Shown piece by piece: positions 6,939 through 14,503 of a stretch of 16,886 nt of DNA. The notes below the pieces were generated by a model, which was not told where the DNA came from, did no database searches, and saw only the letters and a list, made by a program, of their open reading frames with translations. A program made the translations under genes and the position numbers. This stretch comes from Pelagibacteraceae bacterium TMED146 (GTDB lineage Bacteria; Pseudomonadota; Alphaproteobacteria; Pelagibacterales; Pelagibacteraceae): positions 127,663-144,548 of the forward strand of contig NHGV01000003.1 in assembly GCA_002171085.1 (NCBI GenBank), in the 5' to 3' direction. Every line of letters begins with the position of its first letter. Position 1 is the stretch's first letter.

Positions 6939-7024
6939 AATATAATTAACTCTCTTTATTTGATCTAAATAAAAAATTTAATTTTTAAAATAAAATTAAG
7001 TATTAAAATTAATTTAATCTAAAT

Positions 7025-7831
7025 CTACATGAATTTGTCTGCACCACCAGAGGCCTCAATAACAGAACCAGTAACAAATCCATTACACTCTGAGCACAAA
7101 AAACATGCTATTTGGGCTATTTCAACTGGTTTTCCAAATCTTCCTACTGGAGTAAGTTCTTCACCTAGTTGTTTAATTATAACTTCATCATCTAAATTTG
7201 CTAAATCTTTTCTAGTTTGCCTAACTTTTGGTAGCATATTCTCTTCCCAATTTTTTGTTCTGACTGCACCAATACCTATTGCGTTCGCAATGATATTAAA
7301 AGGAGCAAGATCTAGAGACAAACTCCTGGTAAGATTATTTATGGCTGCGCTGAGACCATGAGAAATTGTTAATTTGGGATTAGGATATATTCCGCCAATT
7401 GATGACATATTTACAATCCTGCCCCATCTATTTTTTTTCATTATTGGAGCAACTAGCTTGCAGGTATTTATTAAACTAAAAATTTTAACATCAATCATAG
7501 ACTGCCAATCTTCTGGTCTGGCATCAACAATACCACCAGCTTGTGCTTTACCAGCATTATTTACTAAAATATCAATTTTATTATAACTTTTTTCTATTTC
7601 GTGTATGGTTTTTTCAACTTGTTCAAAATTTGAAGTATCACAAGCAAAAGCATCAACTTCTACACCTGTAACTTCCTTAATTTGTTTCTTGGCCTCTTCA
7701 AGTTTTTGCCCATTCCGACCACAAATTATAACTTTGGCACCCTCTTTAGCGAATTCTTCTGCAGTTGATAGACCGATACCTGAACTTGCACCAGTTATAA
7801 AAGCCACTTTGTTTTTTAATCCTAAGTCCAT
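7025..7831 (-). CDS. Short-chain dehydrogenase/reductase family protein with non-canonical active site
   Basis: A 268-residue Rossmann protein of the SDR superfamily. The cofactor motif TGASSGIG at 13-20 and NNAG at 91-94 are intact, and the C-terminal TGSVIEASGG is typical. The catalytic tetrad is not: the usual Asn position is Lys116 (DVKIFS), Ser144 is kept in NMSSIGG, but the Tyr and Lys of YxxxK are Ser157 and Ser161 (SHGLS) when aligned on the following LTRSLSLDLA. This resembles the SDR subgroup similar to ketoacyl reductases but lacking the canonical tetrad. The enzyme may use a different mechanism, or may have a non-redox or binding role. It begins 3 bases after the GntR gene, so it is in the same operon. 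Confidence 0.87.
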   Translation of the reverse strand: MDLGLKNKVAFITGASSGIGLSTAEEFAKEGAKVIICGRNGQKLEEAKKQIKEVTGVEVDAFACDTSNFEQVEKTIHEIEKSYNKIDILVNNAGKAQAGGIVDARPEDWQSMIDVKIFSLINTCKLVAPIMKKNRWGRIVNMSSIGGIYPNPKLTISHGLSAAINNLTRSLSLDLAPFNIIANAIGIGAVRTKNWEENMLPKVRQTRKDLANLDDEVIIKQLGEELTPVGRFGKPVEIAQIACFLCSECNGFVTGSVIEASGGADKFM

Positions 7832-7834
7832 GAT

Positions 7835-8599
7835 TTATTTAACCCTCAATAGCATATTTCTATCTCTTCTTGGTAAAATCATTTCAAACTTGGCTGTCTC
7901 TGGTGGATAATAAAAAACAGTAAGCTCGATCGGCTTTTTTCTGTCTGTAAGAGTAACTCTCGAATTCTTGAGACAATAAGAATTTTCTTTTAATTTTAAT
8001 AATTTTAGAATTTCATTAGATACTTTTGTTACACTGATTTCATATTTCGCTTCTTTAATAATTATGCCAAGTTCTTCTTCGAATACATCATAAGTTGTCA
8101 TTAAATTTTTAGATTTAGATATTATTTCTGTTACACCCTGAAAAACTTCTGGCATAAAAGTATCTAGGACAGCGTACGGCTGTTTATTTAGATTCACTAA
8201 TCTTCTTGTTTTAACAACCTTGGTATTTTTTTTTAAATTTAAATCAGAGACTAGTTTTTCGTCTGCCTTAACTATCTCATTAAATAAGACTTTTACCTTT
8301 GGATTTAAATTTTTTTCTCTTAAAGCATCAATAATAGTTTTTGCCGTAGATAAAGACTGTTTTATTTTCTTACTTTTTACAAACGTGCCCAGCCCCTGCT
8401 TCTTAATGATTAAATTTTTTGCTTCGAGTTTGTTTAAAGCTAATCTCACAGTGACTCTACTAACTCCATATTTTTTACCAAGCTCATCTTCACTGGCAAT
8501 CATATCGCCAACTTTAAGAGTTTTCGACTCAATCTTATCTTGAATATCGCCAACAATTTTATCTTGTAACGAAAATTGTGATCTCTTTGTAGCAAGCAT
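7835..8599 (-). CDS. GntR family transcriptional regulator (HutC type, UTRA effector domain)
   Basis: A 254-residue regulator. Residues about 10-76 form the winged helix: PSE-like region ASEDELGKKYGVSRVTVRLAL, then LEAKNLIIKKQGLGTFV, a textbook GntR pattern. Residues about 95-245 match a UTRA ligand-binding domain (LVNLNKQPYAVLDTFMP region, the E-rich ISVTKVSNEI region, and ELTVFYYPPETAKFEM near the end), which in this subfamily binds a small carboxylate, sugar phosphate or amino acid derivative. It lies inside the minus-strand catabolic operon, 12 bases after the aldehyde dehydrogenase and 3 bases before the SDR, so it probably controls this cluster and itself. A candidate operator is at 10450-10467. 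Confidence 0.93.
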   Translation of the reverse strand: MLATKRSQFSLQDKIVGDIQDKIESKTLKVGDMIASEDELGKKYGVSRVTVRLALNKLEAKNLIIKKQGLGTFVKSKKIKQSLSTAKTIIDALREKNLNPKVKVLFNEIVKADEKLVSDLNLKKNTKVVKTRRLVNLNKQPYAVLDTFMPEVFQGVTEIISKSKNLMTTYDVFEEELGIIIKEAKYEISVTKVSNEILKLLKLKENSYCLKNSRVTLTDRKKPIELTVFYYPPETAKFEMILPRRDRNMLLRVK

Positions 8600-8611
8600 T
8601 AAAAAATAAAT

Positions 8612-10087
8612 TTAATTAATGTTAAATCTTGACTGAAATCTACCCATGCCAACAGTTATACTTTTAGATTGTGTATATTCTAACATAGCCTCAGAGCCAT
8701 GCTCTCTACCAACACCACTTTTTTTATAACCACCAAACGGTATTTCAGACTGATAGCCATATGCATTTATAAATACATTTCCTGATTCAATTCTATGTGC
8801 TAAATCGTGAGCTTGTCTTATATCATTAGACCAAACATATGATGCTAATCCAAAGTCGCTATCGTTTGATTTTTCTACAGCATCGTCAAGATCTTCATAT
8901 TTAAATACAGATAAAACTGGTCCAAATATCTCTTCTTGCGCCATGTGTGAATTATGACTTATATTAGTTGCAATTGTAGGAGCATAGAAGTTACCTTTTG
9001 TTAAATTATCATCAGTCGGTTTAAAACCTCCACAAACGATATTAACTCCCTCGTTTTTTGATTGATCAACAATTTTTGAAATATCTTCCACTCTTTTCTT
9101 TGTCATCAATGGTCCGAGTTGGGTACTTTCATCTAATGGATTGCCCATTGGAATTTTTTGAGCTTGCTCGCTTAATCTATTTATAAACTTATCATGCATT
9201 TGGTTGGATAAATATAATCGTGTCCCGGCAAAGCAAACTTCGGCTTTTCTTGCGAAAGCAGCTGTCAAAACTCCATCTATAGTTTCGTCAAAATCAACAT
9301 TGTCTGTTACAATAATTGGACCCTTTCCACCTAGCTCCAAAACTGATGGTGTTACGTTTCTAGCAGTTTGCTGAAGTATTTCATATCCACCTTCTCCGCC
9401 ACCCGTAAATATTACTTTTTTAATTAGTTTATGTTCAACAATTTGTTTGCCAGTAACTCTACCAGATCCTGTAATTATGTTAACTGAACCTTTTGGAAAA
9501 CCAGCTTCCTCCAAGGCCTCGGCCAAAGCCAGTATACTTAAAGGAGCAACAATAGATGGCTTTATTACCATTGTGTTACCGCAAGCAAAAGCAGCTGCAA
9601 AACCTCTGGCCATTAATTTAAATGGTGTATTCCAAGGTACGATTTGTCCAATCACACCATAAGGCTCTCTAATCATATAATTAAATCTTGGACCCAAATC
9701 TTGGAAAGAACCCTCAATTTTTCCAGCGTGTCCAGCGAAATACTCAAAATGAAGCGCTGACGTTGAAATTTCCATTCTTGTTTCCCTAATTGGTATACCG
9801 GTGTCAATACTTTCTAGATAGGCAAATTTTTCAACATCTCTTTTAACAATTCTTGCTAAATTATTCAGGAGTTCTCCACGTTCCCTGCCAAGCATTTTTT
9901 GCCAATTACTACTTTTAAATGTTGCATGAGCATTTTCAATAGCAAAGTCTACTTCTTCTTTGGATGCTGATTTTAATTTGCAAATTGAACTATTATCAAA
10001 TGGATTGGTTATCTCGTGTTCCTGGCCGTTACCGTGGTCTGCCTTACCGTCTATATATTGTGTTAACGTTAAAGAATGTTTTTTCAT
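8612..10087 (-). CDS. NAD(P)-dependent aldehyde dehydrogenase
   Basis: A 491-residue ALDH superfamily enzyme oxidising an aldehyde to its acid. Landmarks: PWN at 151-153 with the oxyanion Asn153, IKPS at 175-178 with Lys176, FTGGGEGG near 227-234 (usually FTGS..VG), catalytic Glu251 in LELGGKGP, nucleophile Cys285 in KAEVCFAGTR, and IFGPVLSV further on. The segment before the cysteine reads RKAEVC where most relatives have xxGQxC, so the immediate active-site loop is atypical. The C-terminal PFGGYKKSGVGRE is normal. The start overlaps the ABM-family gene by 4 bases (ATGA). The natural substrate is not evident; the motifs do not match methylmalonate-semialdehyde dehydrogenase, which uses CoA. 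Confidence 0.93.
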   Translation of the reverse strand: MKKHSLTLTQYIDGKADHGNGQEHEITNPFDNSSICKLKSASKEEVDFAIENAHATFKSSNWQKMLGRERGELLNNLARIVKRDVEKFAYLESIDTGIPIRETRMEISTSALHFEYFAGHAGKIEGSFQDLGPRFNYMIREPYGVIGQIVPWNTPFKLMARGFAAAFACGNTMVIKPSIVAPLSILALAEALEEAGFPKGSVNIITGSGRVTGKQIVEHKLIKKVIFTGGGEGGYEILQQTARNVTPSVLELGGKGPIIVTDNVDFDETIDGVLTAAFARKAEVCFAGTRLYLSNQMHDKFINRLSEQAQKIPMGNPLDESTQLGPLMTKKRVEDISKIVDQSKNEGVNIVCGGFKPTDDNLTKGNFYAPTIATNISHNSHMAQEEIFGPVLSVFKYEDLDDAVEKSNDSDFGLASYVWSNDIRQAHDLAHRIESGNVFINAYGYQSEIPFGGYKKSGVGREHGSEAMLEYTQSKSITVGMGRFQSRFNIN

Positions 10088-10383
10088 TGTATTTTATTTA
10101 GTACCTTTACTTGTATTGGTTTTTTTAAGTATTCTACTATCTTCGCTCTATAGTCCTTGTAATGTGCAGTTTCTCTATGAAAATCAAGTGCTTCCTTTCC
10201 TGAATAAATTTCAAACAGATGAAAGGTTTCAGTGCCTTCATTTTCCACATCATCCATGCTGTAAAGATCATAGGTAATATTTCCTTCCTCATTACGAGTA
10301 GGTTCAACCATACCTTGTAAGATTTTTCTTACGTTTTCTACATCTTTCTCTTTTGGATAAAAACTAGCAAAAACAGTAATCAT
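10084..10383 (-). CDS. ABM-domain monooxygenase-like protein (YgiN family)
   Basis: A 99-residue antibiotic biosynthesis monooxygenase (ABM) domain protein, a dimeric ferredoxin-like fold. Family members act as cofactor-free quinol oxygenases or, in other cases, as small isomerase-like or binding proteins. The pattern ITVFASFYPKEKDVENVRKIL, then GNITYDLY, FHLFEIYSGKEALDFHRETAHY fits well. I start it at the ATG at 10383-10381: an ATG 21 bases upstream is open too, but a TATAAT box lies between the two, so transcription would begin after the upstream ATG. It is the first gene of the minus-strand catabolic run and overlaps the aldehyde dehydrogenase by 4 bases. Confidence 0.85.
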   Translation of the reverse strand: MITVFASFYPKEKDVENVRKILQGMVEPTRNEEGNITYDLYSMDDVENEGTETFHLFEIYSGKEALDFHRETAHYKDYRAKIVEYLKKPIQVKVLNKIQ

Positions 10384-10393
10384 TTGAAGAGGT

Positions 10394-10420
10394 ATTATAA
10401 TCATTGTTTTTTACAGTCAA
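10394..10420 (-). promoter_or_regulatory. Promoter of the minus-strand catabolic operon
   Basis: Minus strand: -35 TTGACT (10420-10415), a short 15-base spacer, and a perfect -10 TATAAT (10399-10394). The start would fall about 10386-10388, only a few bases before the ATG at 10383, so the mRNA would be leaderless or nearly so. The short spacer suggests a weak or activated promoter. Confidence 0.5.
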
Positions 10421-10435
10421 GTTAAAAAAAAGAAA

Positions 10436-10463
10436 TTGACAATTTTTTTTAATACGTTTTAAT
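10436..10463 (+). promoter_or_regulatory. Promoter of the amidase-transporter operon
   Basis: Plus strand: perfect -35 TTGACA (10436-10441), a 16-base spacer, and -10 TTTAAT (10458-10463, five of six to consensus). The start would be near 10470, about 32 bases before the amidase ATG. Its -35 box is 15 bases from the -35 of the opposing promoter, so one regulator could control both. Confidence 0.6.
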
Positions 10464-10467
10464 ACGT
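10450..10467. promoter_or_regulatory. Candidate operator: paired TAATACGT repeats
   Basis: TAATACGT occurs at 10450-10457 and again at 10460-10467, exactly 10 bp (one helical turn) apart, and a third TAATA begins at 10469. The repeats flank and overlap the -10 box of the plus-strand promoter, where a bound protein would block polymerase. I do not see this pair elsewhere in the window. Binding by the GntR protein of this cluster is inferred from position only; the self-complementary ACGT core gives each half dyad character. Confidence 0.5.
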
Positions 10468-10501
10468 CTAATAAATTAATAAACTTAACAAAGGAATAGT
10501 T

Positions 10502-11512
10502 ATGCCAGCAATGAATCCTAGTAAAGATGCAATGAGCATCGTAATGGTACAGTTTTCTCCTGAAGCAGCTACAACAAAAGAAACTGTAGATAGAAATATA
10601 AAAAAAATAGAAGAGTATGTAACAAGAGCAACAAATGGTTTTCCAGGAGTTGATCTGATTGTTTTTCCTGAATATAGTACTCATGGGTTTGGTTTTGATC
10701 CATATGCAACTCATTTAAAATTAGCAGAAACAATTCCAGGTGAGTCTACTCAAAAGATGGGAGAGATAGCTAAGAAATTTAATACTTGGTTATGCGTTTC
10801 AATAGTTGAGAAAAATTCGGATCCAGAATTAAAGCCATATAACTCAATGGTTTTAATAAATTCGGATGGTGAAGTTGCAATGAAATACAGAAAAATGATG
10901 CCATGGTGCCCAAAAGAACCTTGGACTCCAGGAGAAACAATGAATGTTTGTGAAGGACCAAAAGGATCGAAAATTGCTATGATGCTTTGTTCAGATATGG
11001 ACTACCCTGAAACAAGTCGAGAAGCTGCTTGGAAAGGTGCAAACGTAATTTTAAGGCCTGCAAAATATATGTACCCTTGGGATCATATTTGGGACATCAC
11101 AAATCAAGTAAGAGCTTATGAAAATATGTGTTATGTTGTGTCTGTAAATCACACAGGTGCAGATAATTCATATTCATACTTTGGTCGATCAATGGTGACT
11201 GATTATGATGGAAACATTCTATGCAAAATGGGTGACAACGAAGGAATGACTAAAGTTGATATTCTCCCAAAAGAAGTAGAGGCAATTAGAAGAGATCGCA
11301 TCTCTAACAATTACCTATATGGATTAAAACACAGAGGATTTACCGGTGTACCACCTCATGGAATAAAGGAAAATCCATTTACTGTTTACAAAGACTGGGA
11401 CAAGATTCCAAAACAATGGGATCGTAATCCTACAGATGAAGCAGAAAAAATTGCTGAACAAGGACGTAATGCTCTTGAGAAAGCAAAAACAAATCTCAAA
11501 AGAGTTAGTTAA
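10502..11512 (+). CDS. Nitrilase-superfamily amidase (formamidase / aliphatic amidase-like)
   Basis: Cytosolic enzyme hydrolysing a small amide to the carboxylic acid and ammonia. The 336 residues match formamidase (AmiF) and aliphatic amidase (AmiE) length. The catalytic residues are all present with the right spacing: Glu57 in FPEYSTHG, Lys131 in KYRKMMPW, Glu139 in PKEPWTPGE, and Cys163 in LCSDMDYPE. FPEYST and YRK..PW..KEPW resemble H. pylori AmiF as I remember it. The exact amide cannot be told, and the resemblance does not prove formamide. The start has a good RBS, AAAGGA 6 bases before the ATG. It opens the plus-strand run and is followed after 44 bases by the transporter binding protein, suggesting that the imported compound or a product carries an amide. 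Confidence 0.9.
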   Translation: MPAMNPSKDAMSIVMVQFSPEAATTKETVDRNIKKIEEYVTRATNGFPGVDLIVFPEYSTHGFGFDPYATHLKLAETIPGESTQKMGEIAKKFNTWLCVSIVEKNSDPELKPYNSMVLINSDGEVAMKYRKMMPWCPKEPWTPGETMNVCEGPKGSKIAMMLCSDMDYPETSREAAWKGANVILRPAKYMYPWDHIWDITNQVRAYENMCYVVSVNHTGADNSYSYFGRSMVTDYDGNILCKMGDNEGMTKVDILPKEVEAIRRDRISNNYLYGLKHRGFTGVPPHGIKENPFTVYKDWDKIPKQWDRNPTDEAEKIAEQGRNALEKAKTNLKRVS

Positions 11513-11556
11513 TCTTTTGAGTGTTAGTTAGTCTAAATCAAAAAAAAGGGGGCAAA

Positions 11557-12519
11557 ATGAAGCTAACAAAAAAAATCGTAAGTGCATTAGCGACTTTCAC
11601 ATTGTTATTCGCTAGTGTTTCTACAAACTCTTTTGCAGGAAGTCATGCAAAGTACCCGAGTAAACCAATTGAGAAAACAATAACATTCAAAGCTGGTGGT
11701 GCTGCTGACATTGCAGGAAGATTGTCTGCAAAAGCGGCTGAAAAAGTTCTTGGACAACCAATTTCGGCAGTAAACCGTTTAGGAGCAGGAGGCTCTGTTG
11801 GTTTTGACTTCGTAGGTAAACAAAAAAATAATGGATATAACATTGGATGGTTATCTGCATCAATATTGACAACAACAATATTGGGTAAACTGCCATATGA
11901 CTACAAACACTGGGATTTTGTGTGTGGTGTAACTGTTGATGCAACAACAATAGCAGTTAGAGCAGATTCTCCGTATAAGACACTGCCTGAATTAATTGCT
12001 GCATCAAAGAAGAATCCTGGAAAAATTAAAATTGGTCACGCAGGTGTAGGAAGTTTTACATATACAACTGGTGCAGTTTTAATGAAACAGCAAGGTGCAA
12101 ATGTCGTCTTTGTTCCAGTTGGAAAAAGAAGAACTCCAGCGCTACTATCAGGAGAGGTAGATGCAATTTCGGTTCACCCGCCAGAATTAATGGCTAATGT
12201 AAGAGCTGGAAAGATAAGAATGTTAGCGGTTTCAACTCCAGTTAAGATGGCTGCTTATCCTGATGTTCCTACATTTAAATCATTAGGAATGGATCTTGGT
12301 TTTTATCAATTTAGAGGTGTTTTTGTTCCAAAAGGAACTCCTAAGTCTGTGATAAAAAAATTATCTGACGCTTATAAGAATGCTGCATCAGATAAAGCGT
12401 TAAAAGCTGCAGCTTTAAAGAGGGGGTTTGGAATCAACTTTATCCCGCACAATAAATTCCCGAAATATGTTGCCAAACAAGATGCTTTATTACGTAAAGC
12501 AATGGCGAGTATTAAATAG
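11557..12519 (+). CDS. Tripartite tricarboxylate transporter substrate-binding protein (TctC/Bug family)
   Basis: Periplasmic solute-binding protein of the TTT system. I start at the ATG at 11557, which follows AGGGGG; an in-frame GTG at 11521 would add 12 non-signal residues in front of a clean Sec signal. The product is 320 residues: signal peptide MKLTKKIVSALATFTLLFAS and on to NSFA, with probable cleavage after Ala27. The mature part has the Bug-family features YPSKPIE near the N-terminus, the GGAADIAGRL ligand loop, RLGAGGSVGFDFV, and GVFVPKGTPKSVIKKLSDA near the C-terminus. Bug proteins bind diverse carboxylates, so the ligand is open. The cognate TctB and TctA genes follow directly. 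Confidence 0.94.
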   Translation: MKLTKKIVSALATFTLLFASVSTNSFAGSHAKYPSKPIEKTITFKAGGAADIAGRLSAKAAEKVLGQPISAVNRLGAGGSVGFDFVGKQKNNGYNIGWLSASILTTTILGKLPYDYKHWDFVCGVTVDATTIAVRADSPYKTLPELIAASKKNPGKIKIGHAGVGSFTYTTGAVLMKQQGANVVFVPVGKRRTPALLSGEVDAISVHPPELMANVRAGKIRMLAVSTPVKMAAYPDVPTFKSLGMDLGFYQFRGVFVPKGTPKSVIKKLSDAYKNAASDKALKAAALKRGFGINFIPHNKFPKYVAKQDALLRKAMASIK

Positions 12520-12532
12520 TTAAATTAAGTCT

Positions 12533-12561
12533 CTAGCCCTATATAATTAATATAGGGCTAG
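12533..12561 (+). repeat. Strong hairpin between TctC-type and TctB-type genes
   Basis: A perfect 12-bp stem CTAGCCCTATAT / ATATAGGGCTAG with a 5-base AATTA loop, 13 bases after the binding-protein stop and 11 bases before the TctB ATG. The following bases are CTATCAAAG, with no T run, so this is not a standard terminator. In binding-protein transporters such intercistronic stems usually stabilise the upstream mRNA and lower expression of the membrane genes, which is the likely role here. Confidence 0.75.
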
Positions 12562-12572
12562 CTATCAAAGTC

Positions 12573-13010
12573 ATGCTCAAAATTACCGAAGAATTATTAT
12601 TTAAAACACTAATATCTATAGTATTTTTTATCTATTTTTATTTGTCTCTAAAGTTTCCCTCCATACCTATGCAGGAAGGATATGGCGCTGGTCTTTTTCC
12701 CATTATCATATCTGTAAGTTTTTTTTTATTTGCGATGAAAGATTTTTTTACTAACGACAGGAAAGAATTTAACAAAAAAGAAAATTTAGTATTACTTGGA
12801 TTTTTAATAATAATTTTTATTCCAATATTTTTTATAGACTATTTGGGAATGTATTTTGTTTTAGGATTATTTCTACTGTATTTAAATCATGTGCTTAAAA
12901 TATCGATTATAAAGAATACTATTATAAGTCTTGTATCAATAATAATTATACATTTTGTATTTGTTAAAATTTTTAAATTAAGTTTTCCAGAAATTTGGTT
13001 TATGGAATGA
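12573..13010 (+). CDS. Tripartite tricarboxylate transporter small membrane subunit (TctB family)
   Basis: Small inner-membrane subunit of the TTT transporter, 145 residues, the usual TctB size. Hydrophobic segments lie at about residues 10-27, 40-57, 71-88, 91-106 and 112-131. The GYGAGLFPIIIS stretch at 37-48 after the first segment is the common TctB element. Sequence conservation in TctB is low, so the call leans on size, topology and position between the TctC-type and TctA-type genes. It has no SD, and starts 11 bases after a strong hairpin. The stop overlaps the TctA start by 4 bases. Confidence 0.9.
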   Translation: MLKITEELLFKTLISIVFFIYFYLSLKFPSIPMQEGYGAGLFPIIISVSFFLFAMKDFFTNDRKEFNKKENLVLLGFLIIIFIPIFFIDYLGMYFVLGLFLLYLNHVLKISIIKNTIISLVSIIIIHFVFVKIFKLSFPEIWFME

Positions 13011-14503
13011 TTGATTTACTCTTTTCAAATCTTAATATTTTAACTATCTCACTAATTTTTTTTGGAGTAGCATTTGGTGTGTTGGTTTCCGCAATACCAG
13101 GCCTTACAACAACTATTGGTGTCGTCTTGCTACTTCCTTTTTCTTTTTATCTTGATAGTGCTTCATCACTTGGCATGCTTATGGGGGTATTTGTTGGTGG
13201 GATGGCGGGAGGTGCAATTCCTGCAATTTTAATTAATATACCAGGAAACCCAGCTTCAATAGTAACAAACATAAATGGTTATCCGTTAGCGCAAAGCGGC
13301 AAAGGAGATTTTGCTTTAGGTCTCGCAATGATTTCAAGTACCCTAGGTGCCCTTATTGGTCTTATAGTTCTATATTTGATTTCGCCTGAACTTTCAGATT
13401 TTGCTTTAAAGTTTGGTGCTGTTGAACAATGTGCGCTAGTGTTGTTAGGTTTGTCACTGGTTTCGGCATTATCAGAAAAATCAGTAATGAAAGGCTATAT
13501 AAGTATGTGTTTGGGTTTAATGATCGCAACAATTGGTCTTGATCCGATCACAGCTACTCCTAGATTTAATTTTGGGACTGTAACTATGCAACAAGGTATA
13601 TCTTTTATTCCTGTGATGATTGGCATGTTTGCTTTGCCAACAATTATTGAAAGTTTAATCATTACTAATGATTTCAAATTTCCATCATTAAACAAAAATT
13701 ATAAAGAATGTTTAATCGGAGTTTATGATGCATTAAAAGAAGTTATCCAGTCAAAATTTAATATTGTCCGTTCTTCTATTATTGGCTCAATCATTGGTGC
13801 AGTACCAGGAACAGGAAGTGCAATAGCTGCAACATTAAGCTACCAACTCACCAAAAAATTGGAAAAATCAGAGGATAATGATCGCATGAGTTCGCAAGGT
13901 ATAATATCTCCAGAGGCAGCTAACAGTTCTATGAGTGGCGGGGCATTAATACCCATGCTAACACTTGGAATTCCTGGTGATCCGGTTACAGCTGTAATGC
14001 TTGGTGCTTTGACTATACATGGACTGGAGCCAGGCCCATTAATGATATCAACATTCCCAGAAGCTTATTATGGCCTGTTGGGCTCTTTTGCAGTTTCTGT
14101 GTTTTTTTTAATTATACTGACACTAATTGGAATACCTTTTTTTCTAAAAGCAATAAGAATCAAAACAAAATACTTAATGCCAGTAATATTTGTTCTCTGT
14201 ATTATTGGTTCTTTTGCATTAAGAAACTCAATGTTCGATGTTTGGATTATGATAATATTTGGCGTTATAGCATTTTATATGAGGAGAAACGGTTATCCAA
14301 TTCTACCTTTAATATTAGCCTTAATTCTTGGAAAAATTTTAGAAGAGCAATTTAGGATGTCCCTAATTATTTCTCTAGGTGACCCTTTAATTTTTTTTAA
14401 AAAACCTATTAGTCTAACTTTGTTAATAATTTTAGGATGTTTTTTATCTTATATATTTGCTAAGTTTGTTAAGAATTTAATGAAAGAGAAAAAAAATGTA
14501 TAA
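13007..14503 (+). CDS. Tripartite tricarboxylate transporter large membrane subunit (TctA family)
   Basis: Main inner-membrane permease of the TTT system, 498 residues with about 10-12 hydrophobic segments. Start chosen at the ATG at 13007, which overlaps the TctB stop as ATGA; an upstream TTG at 12995 is unlikely. Family motifs: SAIPGLTTTIGVVLLLP near the N-terminus, NIPGNPAS at 77-84, NGYPLAQSGKGDFALG soon after, GAVPGTGSA at 264-272, and SPEAANSS...LTLGIPGDP around 301-326. The two GxPG-type repeats reflect the internal duplication of TctA. The C-terminus ends in a basic KEKKN tail and overlaps the next aldehyde dehydrogenase by 8 bases, so both are on one mRNA. Confidence 0.95.
   Translation: MIDLLFSNLNILTISLIFFGVAFGVLVSAIPGLTTTIGVVLLLPFSFYLDSASSLGMLMGVFVGGMAGGAIPAILINIPGNPASIVTNINGYPLAQSGKGDFALGLAMISSTLGALIGLIVLYLISPELSDFALKFGAVEQCALVLLGLSLVSALSEKSVMKGYISMCLGLMIATIGLDPITATPRFNFGTVTMQQGISFIPVMIGMFALPTIIESLIITNDFKFPSLNKNYKECLIGVYDALKEVIQSKFNIVRSSIIGSIIGAVPGTGSAIAATLSYQLTKKLEKSEDNDRMSSQGIISPEAANSSMSGGALIPMLTLGIPGDPVTAVMLGALTIHGLEPGPLMISTFPEAYYGLLGSFAVSVFFLIILTLIGIPFFLKAIRIKTKYLMPVIFVLCIIGSFALRNSMFDVWIMIIFGVIAFYMRRNGYPILPLILALILGKILEEQFRMSLIISLGDPLIFFKKPISLTLLIILGCFLSYIFAKFVKNLMKEKKNV

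Noticed and set aside
10364..10714. Minus-strand ORF of 116 codons across the divergent promoter region
   Set aside because: It is antisense to the start of the amidase gene and overlaps the ABM gene start and both promoters; the Cys/Phe/Tyr-rich translation is typical of a shadow frame.
11501..11530. Repeated GTTAGTTA after the amidase stop codon
   Set aside because: The repeats are short, partly inside the last amidase codons, AT-rich, and have no partner element; most likely chance.
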